NCBI RefSeq assembly: GCF_014196125.1
Contig: NZ_JACIDA010000001.1
Span: forward strand, 992,001 to 1,056,000
Direction of reading: 5' to 3'
Length of the DNA: 64,000 bases
DNA from: Brevundimonas mediterranea
Lineage (GTDB): Bacteria > Pseudomonadota > Alphaproteobacteria > Caulobacterales > Caulobacteraceae
Made by a program: the position numbers and the translations under genes
Shown here: positions 34,989-42,872 of the stretch, in pieces
How the letters are laid out: the number at the start of each line of letters is the position of its first letter
Position numbering within the stretch: the first letter of the stretch is position 1
The notes under the pieces: generated by a model
Database searches by the model: none
What the model was told of the DNA's origin: nothing
Seen by the model: the letters and a program-made list of their open reading frames with translations, nothing else

Positions 34989-36593
34989 TCAGCGCGCCCC
35001 GCCGTTCGCCGTTTCGCCGTAGAAGCGCGACAGGTCGGCGTGCAGTTTCACCAAGGCGTCGTGGCTCAGGTACATCATGTGCCCGCCCTCATAATAGGTG
35101 AACTCCAGGTTCGGCCTCAGGCTGGGCTCCAGCATCATCTGGGCCAGGTCGAACTCGGTCGAGAAGAAGGGGGTGGCGGCGTCGTAATAGCCGTTCAGCG
35201 CCATCACCTTCAGATACGGATTGCGCCGCATCGCCGTGGCCAGATCGACCGCCGTATTCGGCGTCGTCTGCGGCCCACCGACCGGCGGACGGTGGTTCCA
35301 GTTCCAGTTGAAGCCCGGCAGCCCTCGCGCCGACATCCGGTATTCGACATCGGTGTCGTACTTCAGCTCATTGGCCACATAGTCGCGGAAGATGCCGAAA
35401 TAGGCCCCCGTCACGGCCGAGCTGGAGGGATCGTCCTCGGGCGAATCCCCAGAGGCGTCGTCGTCCAGACCCAGATAGCGGGTGTCCAGTCGCCCGATAG
35501 TCTGGCGCCGGTCACGCAGCAGTTCCTTGCGGAAGCTGCTCAGTTCGACCCGCAGGTTGGCGTTGTCGATGAAATTGGGCGACAGGCCGGTCAGTTCGCT
35601 CATCTGACGCACGATGTCGGCACGCTCGGCGTCCGAGATCATATGCCCCTTGGCCAGGGCCGAGGCGTAGGGCCCGAGCGCAAAGTCGCGCGCCCGCTGC
35701 ACCTGGTCCTCCACCGTCGCCGCCGGATGGGCCAGCTTGCGGTGATACCAGGCCGTCGCCGCATAGGTCGGCAACAGGGTCACGAAATTCTGCGGATAGC
35801 CCGGCTGGCGCACGCCGTAGTTCATGATCGAGGACAGCAGCACCACCCCGTTCAGCGACATGCCCCGGTCTTCCAACTGGAAGGCCACAGCGCCTGTGCG
35901 CAGGGTGCCGTAGGATTCGCCGATGATGTACTTCGGACTGGACCAGCGGCTGAACTTGGTCGTGTAGCGCATGATGGCGCGGGCGAAGGCGTCGGCGTCC
36001 TGATCCACGCCCCAGAAGGCCGAACCCGCTGTCTCGCCCAGCGGCCGCGAGAAGCCCGCCCCCACCATGTCGATGAAGACCAGATCCGTCTGGTCCAGCA
36101 GGGTCATGTCGTTGGGACCAAAGGCGAAGGGCGCGGGCCGCACCACCGTCGGCTCGTCGGTCTGGACCCGCATCGGCCCGAACGAGCCCATGTGCAGCCA
36201 CACCGTCGGCGAACCCGGCCCGCCGTTGTACAGATAGGTCACCGGCCGCGTCCCCGCCGGCTGACCGTCCAGCGTATAGGCGGTGTAGAACAGGCTGGCG
36301 GTCGGCATGCCCGCGTCGTCGCGGATCGTCAGCGTCCCCGCCGTCGCGTGATATCGCAGCGTCTTGCCATGGGCGTTGACCGAATGGGCCGTCGTGACCT
36401 CGGCCTCCTCGACCGGCGCGCGCGCCCAGTCCTTCTCGATGGCGTCGGCGTTGGCGTTGCGGAACCGGTCCGCCGCCGAGCGCATCGCGCCGCCGCCGCT
36501 GGCGCCGCTGTTCGAGCCGCTCTCCTGAGCGAAGGACGCTGCGGGCGCGCTCAGAATCGCGGCCATGGCCGCGAGGCAGATCAGTCTCTTCAT
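34989..36593 (-). CDS. Exported S10-like serine carboxypeptidase
   Basis: A 534-residue alpha/beta-hydrolase peptidase with a Sec signal (AAILSAPAASFAQE, cleaved near residue 23). The oxyanion stretch is LYNGGPGSPTVWLHM, the nucleophile sits in IIGESYGTLR, the Asp in NGYYDAATPF and the His in EGGHMMYLSHDA, so the triad is complete. The family is peptidase S10; these bacterial members are periplasmic or secreted carboxypeptidases. About the usual length (500 aa). Transcribed from the opposite strand between purM and purN, and ends in the terminator after purM. Confidence 0.9.
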   Translation of the reverse strand: MKRLICLAAMAAILSAPAASFAQESGSNSGASGGGAMRSAADRFRNANADAIEKDWARAPVEEAEVTTAHSVNAHGKTLRYHATAGTLTIRDDAGMPTASLFYTAYTLDGQPAGTRPVTYLYNGGPGSPTVWLHMGSFGPMRVQTDEPTVVRPAPFAFGPNDMTLLDQTDLVFIDMVGAGFSRPLGETAGSAFWGVDQDADAFARAIMRYTTKFSRWSSPKYIIGESYGTLRTGAVAFQLEDRGMSLNGVVLLSSIMNYGVRQPGYPQNFVTLLPTYAATAWYHRKLAHPAATVEDQVQRARDFALGPYASALAKGHMISDAERADIVRQMSELTGLSPNFIDNANLRVELSSFRKELLRDRRQTIGRLDTRYLGLDDDASGDSPEDDPSSSAVTGAYFGIFRDYVANELKYDTDVEYRMSARGLPGFNWNWNHRPPVGGPQTTPNTAVDLATAMRRNPYLKVMALNGYYDAATPFFSTEFDLAQMMLEPSLRPNLEFTYYEGGHMMYLSHDALVKLHADLSRFYGETANGGAR

Positions 36594-36737
36594 GCGATAG
36601 TCCCCTTTACCCGCCGCCCCTCAGGACCCCTCGTCGGATGGGCGGCGTTACACGGTAACGTCCGAACACGGCGGACAACAAGAGCGGATCGCGTTTGATC
36701 CTTGCCAAGCGTCGCCCGCCCCGCCATGGGGGCGGCC

Positions 36738-37340
36738 ATGTCGTCCCAAGCCGTTTCTCCCGTCCGCGTCGCCGTCCTGATCTCCGGGACCGGCTCCAAC
36801 ATGGCCGCCCTGATCGACGCCGGTCAGGCCGCCGACAGCGGCTATGAGGTCGCCCTGGTTCTGTCCAACATCGAAGACGCGGGCGGTCTGGCCATCGCCT
36901 CGGCCAAGGGCGTCGCGACCGCCTCCATCCCCCACAAGCCGTTCGGCAAGGACCGCGAGGCCCATGAGCGGGCGGTTGACGAGGCCCTGCGCGCGGCCGG
37001 CGTCGAGGTGGTCGCCCTTGCCGGCTATATGAGGATCCTGACGCCCTGGCTGGTGCGCGCATGGGACGGCCTGATGCTGAACATCCACCCCAGCCTGCTG
37101 CCCCTCTATCCCGGCCTCGACACCCACGCTCGCGCCATCGCCGCCGGCGACGCCGAGGCCGGCTGCACCGTTCATCTGGTCACCGAAGGCGTGGACGAAG
37201 GTCCGATCCTGGACCAGGCCCGCGTGCCGATCCTGGGCGACGACACGCCCGCCGCCCTGGCCGAGCGGGTGAAGACGGCGGAACATGGGTTGTATCCGCA
37301 GGTGCTGACGAGCTTCTGCAAGGGTTTGGCGCGGGCCTGA
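36738..37340 (+). CDS. purN: Phosphoribosylglycinamide formyltransferase (PurN)
   Basis: GAR transformylase of 200 residues using 10-formyl-tetrahydrofolate. Visible landmarks: VLISGTGSNMAALID (phosphate loop), LAGYMRILTPWLV, the active-site NIHPSLLPLYPGLDTHARAI, and the catalytic Asp near VTEGVDEGPILDQ. The ATG at 36738 is chosen by alignment to the family start; 36726 is possible and neither has a strong ribosome site. It is separated from purM by the minus-strand peptidase gene. Confidence 0.95.
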   Translation: MSSQAVSPVRVAVLISGTGSNMAALIDAGQAADSGYEVALVLSNIEDAGGLAIASAKGVATASIPHKPFGKDREAHERAVDEALRAAGVEVVALAGYMRILTPWLVRAWDGLMLNIHPSLLPLYPGLDTHARAIAAGDAEAGCTVHLVTEGVDEGPILDQARVPILGDDTPAALAERVKTAEHGLYPQVLTSFCKGLARA

Positions 37341-37359
37341 ACCGCTCCATGCTGCGCCG

Positions 37360-38025
37360 TCAGGCCCGGTCCGAAGGCGCATAATCCGGCGTCAGGTACC
37401 GGGTCAGCATCAGGGCGGTTTCCTCGATAAGCCGCGCGCGTTTGTCGGTCGTCAGGGCGCAGGCCTGAACCACCAGGGCATGCGCCGCCTCGACCACTGT
37501 GGTGGCGTGCCACTCGCGGTCCTGGGGCAGGACATGCCGTGCGCGGAGCGCCAGCAAGCGATCGACGACGACCCGGGTGTGATCGAGCAATGCGATGCTT
37601 TCCGGACTGCTGGAGCCGCGCACGGCCCGATAGACGTGCTGATAGGCGGGATGGGCCTGATGAAAGTCCGTCAGCGCATGCAGGACCCATTCGACCGCCT
37701 GACGCAGGGGCCAAACCGCAATGCCCGCCTGCTCCTGACGGCTCAGAATCTGTTCGGTCTCGTGCACATAGCGCATCGCCAGCATCTCGATGATCGCGCG
37801 CTTGTGGGGGAAGAAGCGATAGAGCACCCCGACCGAGGTGCTGGCCCGCGCAGCGATCATATTGGTCGTGGCGTTGTCCACGCCCATTTCGCCGATCACT
37901 TCGGCGGCGGCGTCGAGGATCTGCTCAACCCGCCGGCGGCCGCGATCCTGGACCGGCGACCGCCGCGCAGACCCGCTTTCGGTCGGCCCGGAACCGTCCT
38001 GAGCATCCGTCGGATTGGCGGCCAT
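37360..38025 (-). CDS. TetR-family regulator
   Basis: A 221-residue repressor-type protein: the N-terminal HTH is ATTNMIAARASTSVGVLYRF (about residues 52-71), followed by PHKRAI and a ligand-binding helical half (HQAHPAYQHVYRAVRG). The ATG at 38025 has GGGAGA in front; the longer open frame to 38571 is antisense to the neighbouring dehydrogenase. It is divergent from the SDR gene, the usual arrangement for a regulator and its target. Ligand unknown. Confidence 0.93.
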   Translation of the reverse strand: MAANPTDAQDGSGPTESGSARRSPVQDRGRRRVEQILDAAAEVIGEMGVDNATTNMIAARASTSVGVLYRFFPHKRAIIEMLAMRYVHETEQILSRQEQAGIAVWPLRQAVEWVLHALTDFHQAHPAYQHVYRAVRGSSSPESIALLDHTRVVVDRLLALRARHVLPQDREWHATTVVEAAHALVVQACALTTDKRARLIEETALMLTRYLTPDYAPSDRA

Positions 38026-38160
38026 GGATCTCCCTGTGACTTGGACTTCGCTCGGCCTCATTCGGCGGCGACGGACCGAAGGGCTTCCCCAGCTACCAGC
38101 CTTGTCAAATGAGAGCAAATACTCCAGTTCTTGAAACCTGCGGAACACGGAGGGACTCTC

Positions 38161-38970
38161 ATGAGCAGGATTGGCGGCAAGACGGTTCTGATCACCGGCG
38201 GGGCGTCCGGGATCGGCGCGCTGATGGCGCGGAGGTTCGTCGCTGAGGGCGCCGCGCATCTGGTTCTCTGGGATATCCAGGCGGAGGCCATGGAGCGACT
38301 GGCCCCCGACTTGGCCGGGGGCGGCGTCGCCGTGTCGACCTATCTGGTCGATCTGGCCGACCCCGAACGTATCCGCGCTACGGTTCAAGAGATGAACGAG
38401 GCCGGGATCAAGGTGGACATACTGGTGAACAACGCCGGCGTGGTGACCGGTCGGCCCTTCGTCGCCCACAGCCCCGACGACATCGCGCGAACCATGGATG
38501 TGAACGCGCTGGCGCCGATGTATGTGGCGCACGCCGTCCTGCCCGGCATGATCGCCCGCGGCGGCGGCCATATCGTCAACATCGCCTCCGCAGCCGGCCT
38601 AGTTTCCAATCCCAAAATGTCGGTCTACTGCGCCAGTAAATGGGCCGTGATCGGCTGGTCCGATTCCCTGCGGATCGAAATGGAGCAAGAGGCGACCGGC
38701 GTGAAGGTCACGACCGTCATGCCCTATTACATCGACACCGGCATGTTCCAGGGCGTGCGTTCGCCCGTTATCCCCATCCTCAGACCCGACAAGGTCGTCG
38801 ATCGGATCGTCGCTGCGATCAAGACGAACAGGATCGTTCTGCGACTGCCGTGGATCGTGAACCTTTTGCCCTTGGTCCGCGGTCTTCTGCCGGTACGATG
38901 GTTCGACCTGGTCGGCGGGCGCTGGCTGGGCGTCTATCATTCGATGGACGACTTCCAGGGAAGGCGATGA
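38161..38970 (+). CDS. Short-chain dehydrogenase/reductase (SDR)
   Basis: A 269-residue NAD(P)-binding oxidoreductase. Cofactor loop TGGASGIGA (residues about 14-22), LVNNAGVV, catalytic Ser in NIASAAG, and Tyr/Lys in YCASK are complete. The C-terminal hydrophobic stretch (PWIVNLLPLVRGLLPVRWF) resembles retinol-dehydrogenase-like SDRs (16C group) that attach to membranes. A strong GGAGG lies 8 bases before the ATG. Divergent from the tetR gene, and probably controlled by it. The substrate is unknown; a lipid or fatty alcohol is a guess. Confidence 0.9.
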   Translation: MSRIGGKTVLITGGASGIGALMARRFVAEGAAHLVLWDIQAEAMERLAPDLAGGGVAVSTYLVDLADPERIRATVQEMNEAGIKVDILVNNAGVVTGRPFVAHSPDDIARTMDVNALAPMYVAHAVLPGMIARGGGHIVNIASAAGLVSNPKMSVYCASKWAVIGWSDSLRIEMEQEATGVKVTTVMPYYIDTGMFQGVRSPVIPILRPDKVVDRIVAAIKTNRIVLRLPWIVNLLPLVRGLLPVRWFDLVGGRWLGVYHSMDDFQGRR

Positions 38971-39097
38971 GGTTCAGGCGTGGGCCGCTGACCGCATCCA
39001 CCAGGAACCGCCCCTCGCCGGATTACGAAAACTTCATGCGACAGGCCGCCGCACCGGCGCAAAGGTGCGGCCGACAAAAATCGGGACCCTATCCTTC

Positions 39098-41149
39098 ATG
39101 AATCGTATTCGCCTTATGGCCGCCTGCTCGGCCTGTATCGTCGTCGCCCTGACCGGCGGCGCCTCGGCCCAGGACCACTCGCACGGCGCGCACGGCGCCC
39201 CCGCCCCCTTCGGCGCCTGGGGCTTTGACCTCGCCGGCCGCGACACCAGCGTCAAGCCGGGCGACGACTTCAACGAGTACGCCAACGGAACCTATCTCCG
39301 CACCACAGAGATCCCCGCCGACAAGGCCCGGTTCGGTCCCTTCGACGTCCTCTATGAGAACGCCCAGTCCCAGCTGAAGTCGATCATCGAGGCCAGCGCC
39401 GCCAATCCGGTCAACGCCAACGCCCAGAAGGTCGGCGCCCTCTACGCTAGCTTCATGGACGAGGCCCGCGTCGAACAGCTGGGCGCTGCGCCCATGGCCG
39501 CCGACCTCGCCGCCGTGAAGGCGATTACCGACCACGCCGCCATGGCCCGCCTGATGGGCGCCAGCCATTCGGGCTTCGGCGGTTCGCTGTTCGGCGTCGC
39601 CGTGTTCGAGGACCTGCAGAACCCGAACATCAACTCGGCCTATCTGGCCCAGGGCGGCCTCGGCCTACCCGACCGCGACTATTATCTGAAGCCGGACTTC
39701 GCGGCACAGCGCGAGGCCTATCTGGCCTATCTGACCCAGACGCTCACCGCCATCGGCTGGACCAACCCGGCCCAGAGCGCCGCCGACATCCTGGCCTTCG
39801 AGACCAAGGTCGCCGAGAAACACTGGACCACGGTCGAGCGTCGCCAGATCGACAAGCTTTACAACCCGACCAAGGTCGCTGACCTGGCGACCTTCGCCCC
39901 AGGCTTCGACTGGACGGCCTTCCTCGACGGCGCCCAGGTCGGGAACCTCGACACCCTGGTCCTGATGGAGAACACGGCCTTCCCGGGCATCGCCCAGGTC
40001 TTCGCCGAGACCCCGATCGAGACCCTGAAGGCGTGGGAGGCGACCCAGATCGTCGATCAGGCCAGCCCCTATCTGTCCAAGGCCTTCGTCGACGCCCGCT
40101 TCGAGTTCCGCGGCAAGACCCTGCGCGGCCAACCCGAGAACCGTCCGCGCTGGAACCGGGGCGTGGCCCTGGTCGACGGCCAGCTGGGCGAGGTCCTGGC
40201 TCAGGAATATGTCCGCCTGCACTTCCCCGCCTCGTCCAAGGCCCAGATGGAGACCCTGGTCGACAACATCCGCGCGGCCATGACAGAACGTCTGAAGACA
40301 CTGGACTGGATGAGCGAGGCGACCCGCGAACAGGCCCTCTACAAGATGTCGAAGTTCGGGGTGAAGATCGGCTATCCGGACAAGTGGCGGTCCTATGACG
40401 GGCTGGAGCTGACCGCCGGCGACCTGTACGGCAATGTCGAACGCTCCAGCGCCTTCGAATGGGCCTGGCAGCGCGGCAAGATCGGCAAGCCCGTCGATCC
40501 GCTGGAATGGGGCATGACGCCCCAGACGGTGAACGCCTATTACAACCCGCCGCGCAATGAGATCGTCTTCCCGGCCGCCATCCTTCAGGCGCCCTTCTTC
40601 GATCCGAACGCGGACCCGGCCGTCAACTACGGCGGCATCGGCGCGGTCATCGGCCATGAGATCACCCACGGCTTCGACGACCAGGGCCGCAAGTCCGACG
40701 GCGACGGCGTGCTGCGCGACTGGTGGACGCCGGAGGACGCCGCCCGCTTCGAGGCGCGCGCCAAGGTGCTGGGCGACATCTATAATTCGCTGGAACCCCT
40801 GCCCGGTGTCCACGTCAACGGCGACCTGACCATGGGCGAGAATATCGCCGATCTGGGCGGCCTGCTGCTGGCGCTCGACGCCTACCACAAGTCGCTGAAC
40901 GGCCAGCCGGCCCCGGTGATCGACGGCCTTTCGGGCGACCAGCGCGTCTTCCTGGGCTGGGCCCAGGTCTGGCGCGAGAAGTCGCGCGAGGCGGCGCTGA
41001 AAGAACAGCTGACCACCGATCCGCATTCGCCCGGTTCGGTCCGCGCCGCCACCTCGCCGCGCAACATCGACGCCTGGTACGCCGCCTTCGGCGTCTCGCC
41101 CGATCAGAAGGCGTACATCGCCCCCGAGGCCCGCGCCCGCATCTGGTAA
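39098..41149 (+). CDS. M13-family zinc metallopeptidase
   Basis: A 683-residue exported peptidase (Sec signal ending ASAQDH near residue 26; the mature start is His-rich, HSHGAHG). M13 (neprilysin/PepO-like) landmarks are PGDDFNEYANGTYL at the front, NAYYNPPRNEIVFPAAILQ, the zinc motif IGHEITHGFDDQGR, and the third ligand in GENIADLGGLLLAL; the C-terminus ends in an ARIW-type tail as in family members. Presumably periplasmic, degrading small peptides. Monocistronic, with a strong terminator behind. Confidence 0.95.
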   Translation: MNRIRLMAACSACIVVALTGGASAQDHSHGAHGAPAPFGAWGFDLAGRDTSVKPGDDFNEYANGTYLRTTEIPADKARFGPFDVLYENAQSQLKSIIEASAANPVNANAQKVGALYASFMDEARVEQLGAAPMAADLAAVKAITDHAAMARLMGASHSGFGGSLFGVAVFEDLQNPNINSAYLAQGGLGLPDRDYYLKPDFAAQREAYLAYLTQTLTAIGWTNPAQSAADILAFETKVAEKHWTTVERRQIDKLYNPTKVADLATFAPGFDWTAFLDGAQVGNLDTLVLMENTAFPGIAQVFAETPIETLKAWEATQIVDQASPYLSKAFVDARFEFRGKTLRGQPENRPRWNRGVALVDGQLGEVLAQEYVRLHFPASSKAQMETLVDNIRAAMTERLKTLDWMSEATREQALYKMSKFGVKIGYPDKWRSYDGLELTAGDLYGNVERSSAFEWAWQRGKIGKPVDPLEWGMTPQTVNAYYNPPRNEIVFPAAILQAPFFDPNADPAVNYGGIGAVIGHEITHGFDDQGRKSDGDGVLRDWWTPEDAARFEARAKVLGDIYNSLEPLPGVHVNGDLTMGENIADLGGLLLALDAYHKSLNGQPAPVIDGLSGDQRVFLGWAQVWREKSREAALKEQLTTDPHSPGSVRAATSPRNIDAWYAAFGVSPDQKAYIAPEARARIW

Positions 41150-41171
41150 GCGGTCGCAAAGTTCGAACGAA

Positions 41172-41200
41172 AAAGGCCCGGAGCATCGCTCCGGGCCTTT
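41172..41200. terminator. Perfect 13-bp hairpin terminator
   Basis: aaaggcccggagc (41172-41184) pairs with gctccgggccttt (41188-41200), flanked by A-rich and T-rich ends, so it works in both directions between the peptidase and the small lipoprotein gene. Confidence 0.92.
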
Positions 41201-41225
41201 CTTGTTCAGCGCGGGGCTGAAGCTC

Positions 41226-41426
41226 TTACTTCGGCGTGGTCGCCGCGCCGGCGACGGCGCCGATGGCGGCGCCCGCCACGGTCGAGCCGGTGTTGCCGCC
41301 GACCACCTGTCCGGCGACGGCGCCGCCCAGGGCGCCGGTGGCGGCGCGTTGTTCCATGGTCTGGCCACAGGCGGCCAGCAGGGCCACGGCGCCGATGACG
41401 GGGGTCAGTTTCAGGATGGTCTTCAT
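41226..41426 (-). CDS. Small glycine-zipper lipoprotein
   Basis: A 66-residue protein with a lipoprotein signal (TPVIGAVALLAAC, Cys at residue 20) and a glycine/alanine-rich membrane-interacting region (GALGGAVAGQVVGGN, AGAAIGAVAGAA) typical of glycine-zipper outer-membrane lipoproteins. It sits between two strong terminators, so is a unit of its own. Function unknown; such proteins affect envelope structure. Confidence 0.82.
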   Translation of the reverse strand: MKTILKLTPVIGAVALLAACGQTMEQRAATGALGGAVAGQVVGGNTGSTVAGAAIGAVAGAATTPK

Positions 41427-41469
41427 GGGTCTGCTCCGGGAGGGGGACGATACGAGACTGACCCAACGA

Positions 41470-41503
41470 AAAGGCCCGCGTCCGGTTCCGGACGCGGGCC
41501 TTT
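41470..41503. terminator. Perfect 16-bp hairpin terminator after ndk
   Basis: aaaggcccgcgtccgg (41470-41485) is the exact reverse complement of ccggacgcgggccttt (41488-41503). It ends ndk transcription on the minus strand. Confidence 0.92.
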
Positions 41504-41549
41504 ATACTGACGCTACGCTCGGGACGCGGTCCCTCGCGGCTTGAGCGTC

Positions 41550-41969
41550 TTAGCCGACGATCTGGTCGTCGGTGAAGAACTGGGCGATCTCGATCTTGGC
41601 GTTGTCCTGGCTGTCCGAACCGTGGACCGAGTTTTCGCCGATCGACAGGGCGAACAGCTTGCGGATCGTGCCTTCGGCGGCCTGTTCCGGGTTGGTGGCG
41701 CCCATGATTTCACGATAGGCGGCGACGGCGTTCTCGCCTTCCAGCACCTGCACCACCACCGGCTCGGCGGTCATCTGCTCGACCAGTTCGCCGTAGAACG
41801 GGCGTTCGGCGTGGACTTCGTAGAACTTCTTGGCCTGGTCGGTCGACAGCTTGACGCGACGCTGGGCCACGATGCGCAGGCCGGTGCCTTCGATCACGGC
41901 GTTGATCGCGCCGGTCAGGTTGCGGCGGGTCGCGTCGGGCTTGATGATCGAGAAGGTGCGTTCGGTCAT
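41550..41969 (-). CDS. ndk: Nucleoside diphosphate kinase
   Basis: A 139-residue enzyme that equalises nucleoside triphosphate pools. It starts [15 protein letters not shown] and has the catalytic phosphohistidine H116 in ENSVHGSDS. Length is normal. Monocistronic between strong terminators. Confidence 0.97.
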   Translation of the reverse strand: MTERTFSIIKPDATRRNLTGAINAVIEGTGLRIVAQRRVKLSTDQAKKFYEVHAERPFYGELVEQMTAEPVVVQVLEGENAVAAYREIMGATNPEQAAEGTIRKLFALSIGENSVHGSDSQDNAKIEIAQFFTDDQIVG

Positions 41970-42046
41970 GGGAGTTGACTTCTTGTTAGGGAGAATAAGG
42001 TCGCGGGCTTATAGCGACGCCCCGCCCCCGCGCCAAGCCCGTCTTA

Positions 42047-42538
42047 TCAGCAGGCGATGGCGTGCACGTGACCAGCAGCGGCATAGTCCAGAATGGCGCG
42101 GTCGCGGGTGACGAGCGGCACATTCAGTTCGCGCGCTATGGCGATCATCAGCCGATCAGCCGGATCGCCATGGATCGGCTCCGGCAGGTTCCAAGCCGCA
42201 AACGCGATCTGATGGTTCATCGGAGCGATCCGAACCCCCGGCGCGCTGAGGACATTGTCGAACCATCTCGCGGCGTCGGGTTGAAACAATCGCCCTGTCG
42301 GGCTTTGCCGATTGCGCGCCAGCAGTCCGATCTCCCATGCGGAGACCACAGACACGAGGATTCCGTCTTCCGCCTGCGCGGCCTGTATTGCGGCCCGCGC
42401 CTCCGAGCCCAGGTCGCGATCCAGTTGCGCCCGAATGATCGCATTGGTGTCCAACAGAATTGCAGCAGCTTGGGCCTGCCCCACCTTGGACAGAGCCCCC
42501 AACCCTCGCCCGACGGCCTTTGTCGGCCTCAAGCTCAA
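42047..42538 (-). CDS. PIN-domain toxin (VapC-like) of a toxin-antitoxin pair
   Basis: A PIN-fold ribonuclease of up to 163 residues. The acidic metal-binding set is present: LLDTNAII, SAWEIGLL, HGDPADRLMIAIA and VTRDRAIL. The frame from a TTG at 42538 overlaps the antitoxin stop (TTGA), which fits translational coupling; a GTG at 42484 would drop the unusual 18-residue extension before the conserved core, and is equally plausible. VapC toxins cut tRNA or rRNA; the target here is unknown. Lies downstream of the antitoxin on the minus strand. Confidence 0.85.
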   Translation of the reverse strand: MSLRPTKAVGRGLGALSKVGQAQAAAILLDTNAIIRAQLDRDLGSEARAAIQAAQAEDGILVSVVSAWEIGLLARNRQSPTGRLFQPDAARWFDNVLSAPGVRIAPMNHQIAFAAWNLPEPIHGDPADRLMIAIARELNVPLVTRDRAILDYAAAGHVHAIAC

Positions 42539-42825
42539 CGCAGACCGCTCATCGGATCACAGACGCCATCCACTTCGGGGTCATAGATGGGACCATCGAT
42601 GTCGAGATCGTCCGGCAGATTGACGCTTCCAGCCTGCCAGCCGATGAAGTCGCCTCTATCCGCTGGCGCAGCAGAACCCGCCACCACCGCCACCTCCTTG
42701 CCGCGTTTGGTGATGCGAACCCGGCGGATCTCGCCCGAGTTCACGCGATCCAGCAGGTCCAGGCACTTGGCCTTGAACTCCGTGGCCGTTATGACGACCT
42801 CGCCGCTTACAAGATCATACGTCAT
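42535..42825 (-). CDS. Phd/YefM-family antitoxin
   Basis: A 96-residue antitoxin. The N-terminal DNA-binding module has ITATEFKAKCLDLLDRVNSG and VRITKRGKEVAVV; the acidic, flexible C-terminus (DDLDIDGPIYDPEVDGVCDP) would clamp the PIN toxin. It begins at an ATG without a ribosome site, with only operator-like palindromes directly in front, so translation may start from a leaderless mRNA. Stop overlaps the toxin start. Confidence 0.88.
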   Translation of the reverse strand: MTYDLVSGEVVITATEFKAKCLDLLDRVNSGEIRRVRITKRGKEVAVVAGSAAPADRGDFIGWQAGSVNLPDDLDIDGPIYDPEVDGVCDPMSGLR

Positions 42826-42852
42826 GACTGGTCATATAGAGATGACCGGTCA
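42825..42852. promoter_or_regulatory. Double palindromic operator of the toxin-antitoxin pair
   Basis: TGACTGGTCA (42825-42834, near-perfect) and TGACCGGTCA (42843-42852, perfect) are two copies of one palindrome 18 bases apart, about two helical turns. They cover the antitoxin ATG and the bases just ahead, where the promoter must lie, and fit autoregulation by a Phd dimer pair. Confidence 0.75.
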
Positions 42853-42872
42853 GAAAGTCCATTGCGCCTCCC

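Noticed and set aside
38102..38130. TetR operator or promoter between the tetR and SDR genes
   Set aside because: A gagagcaaatactc-like half-palindrome and a TTGTCA are visible, but the symmetry is short and no -10 fits, so it is not called.
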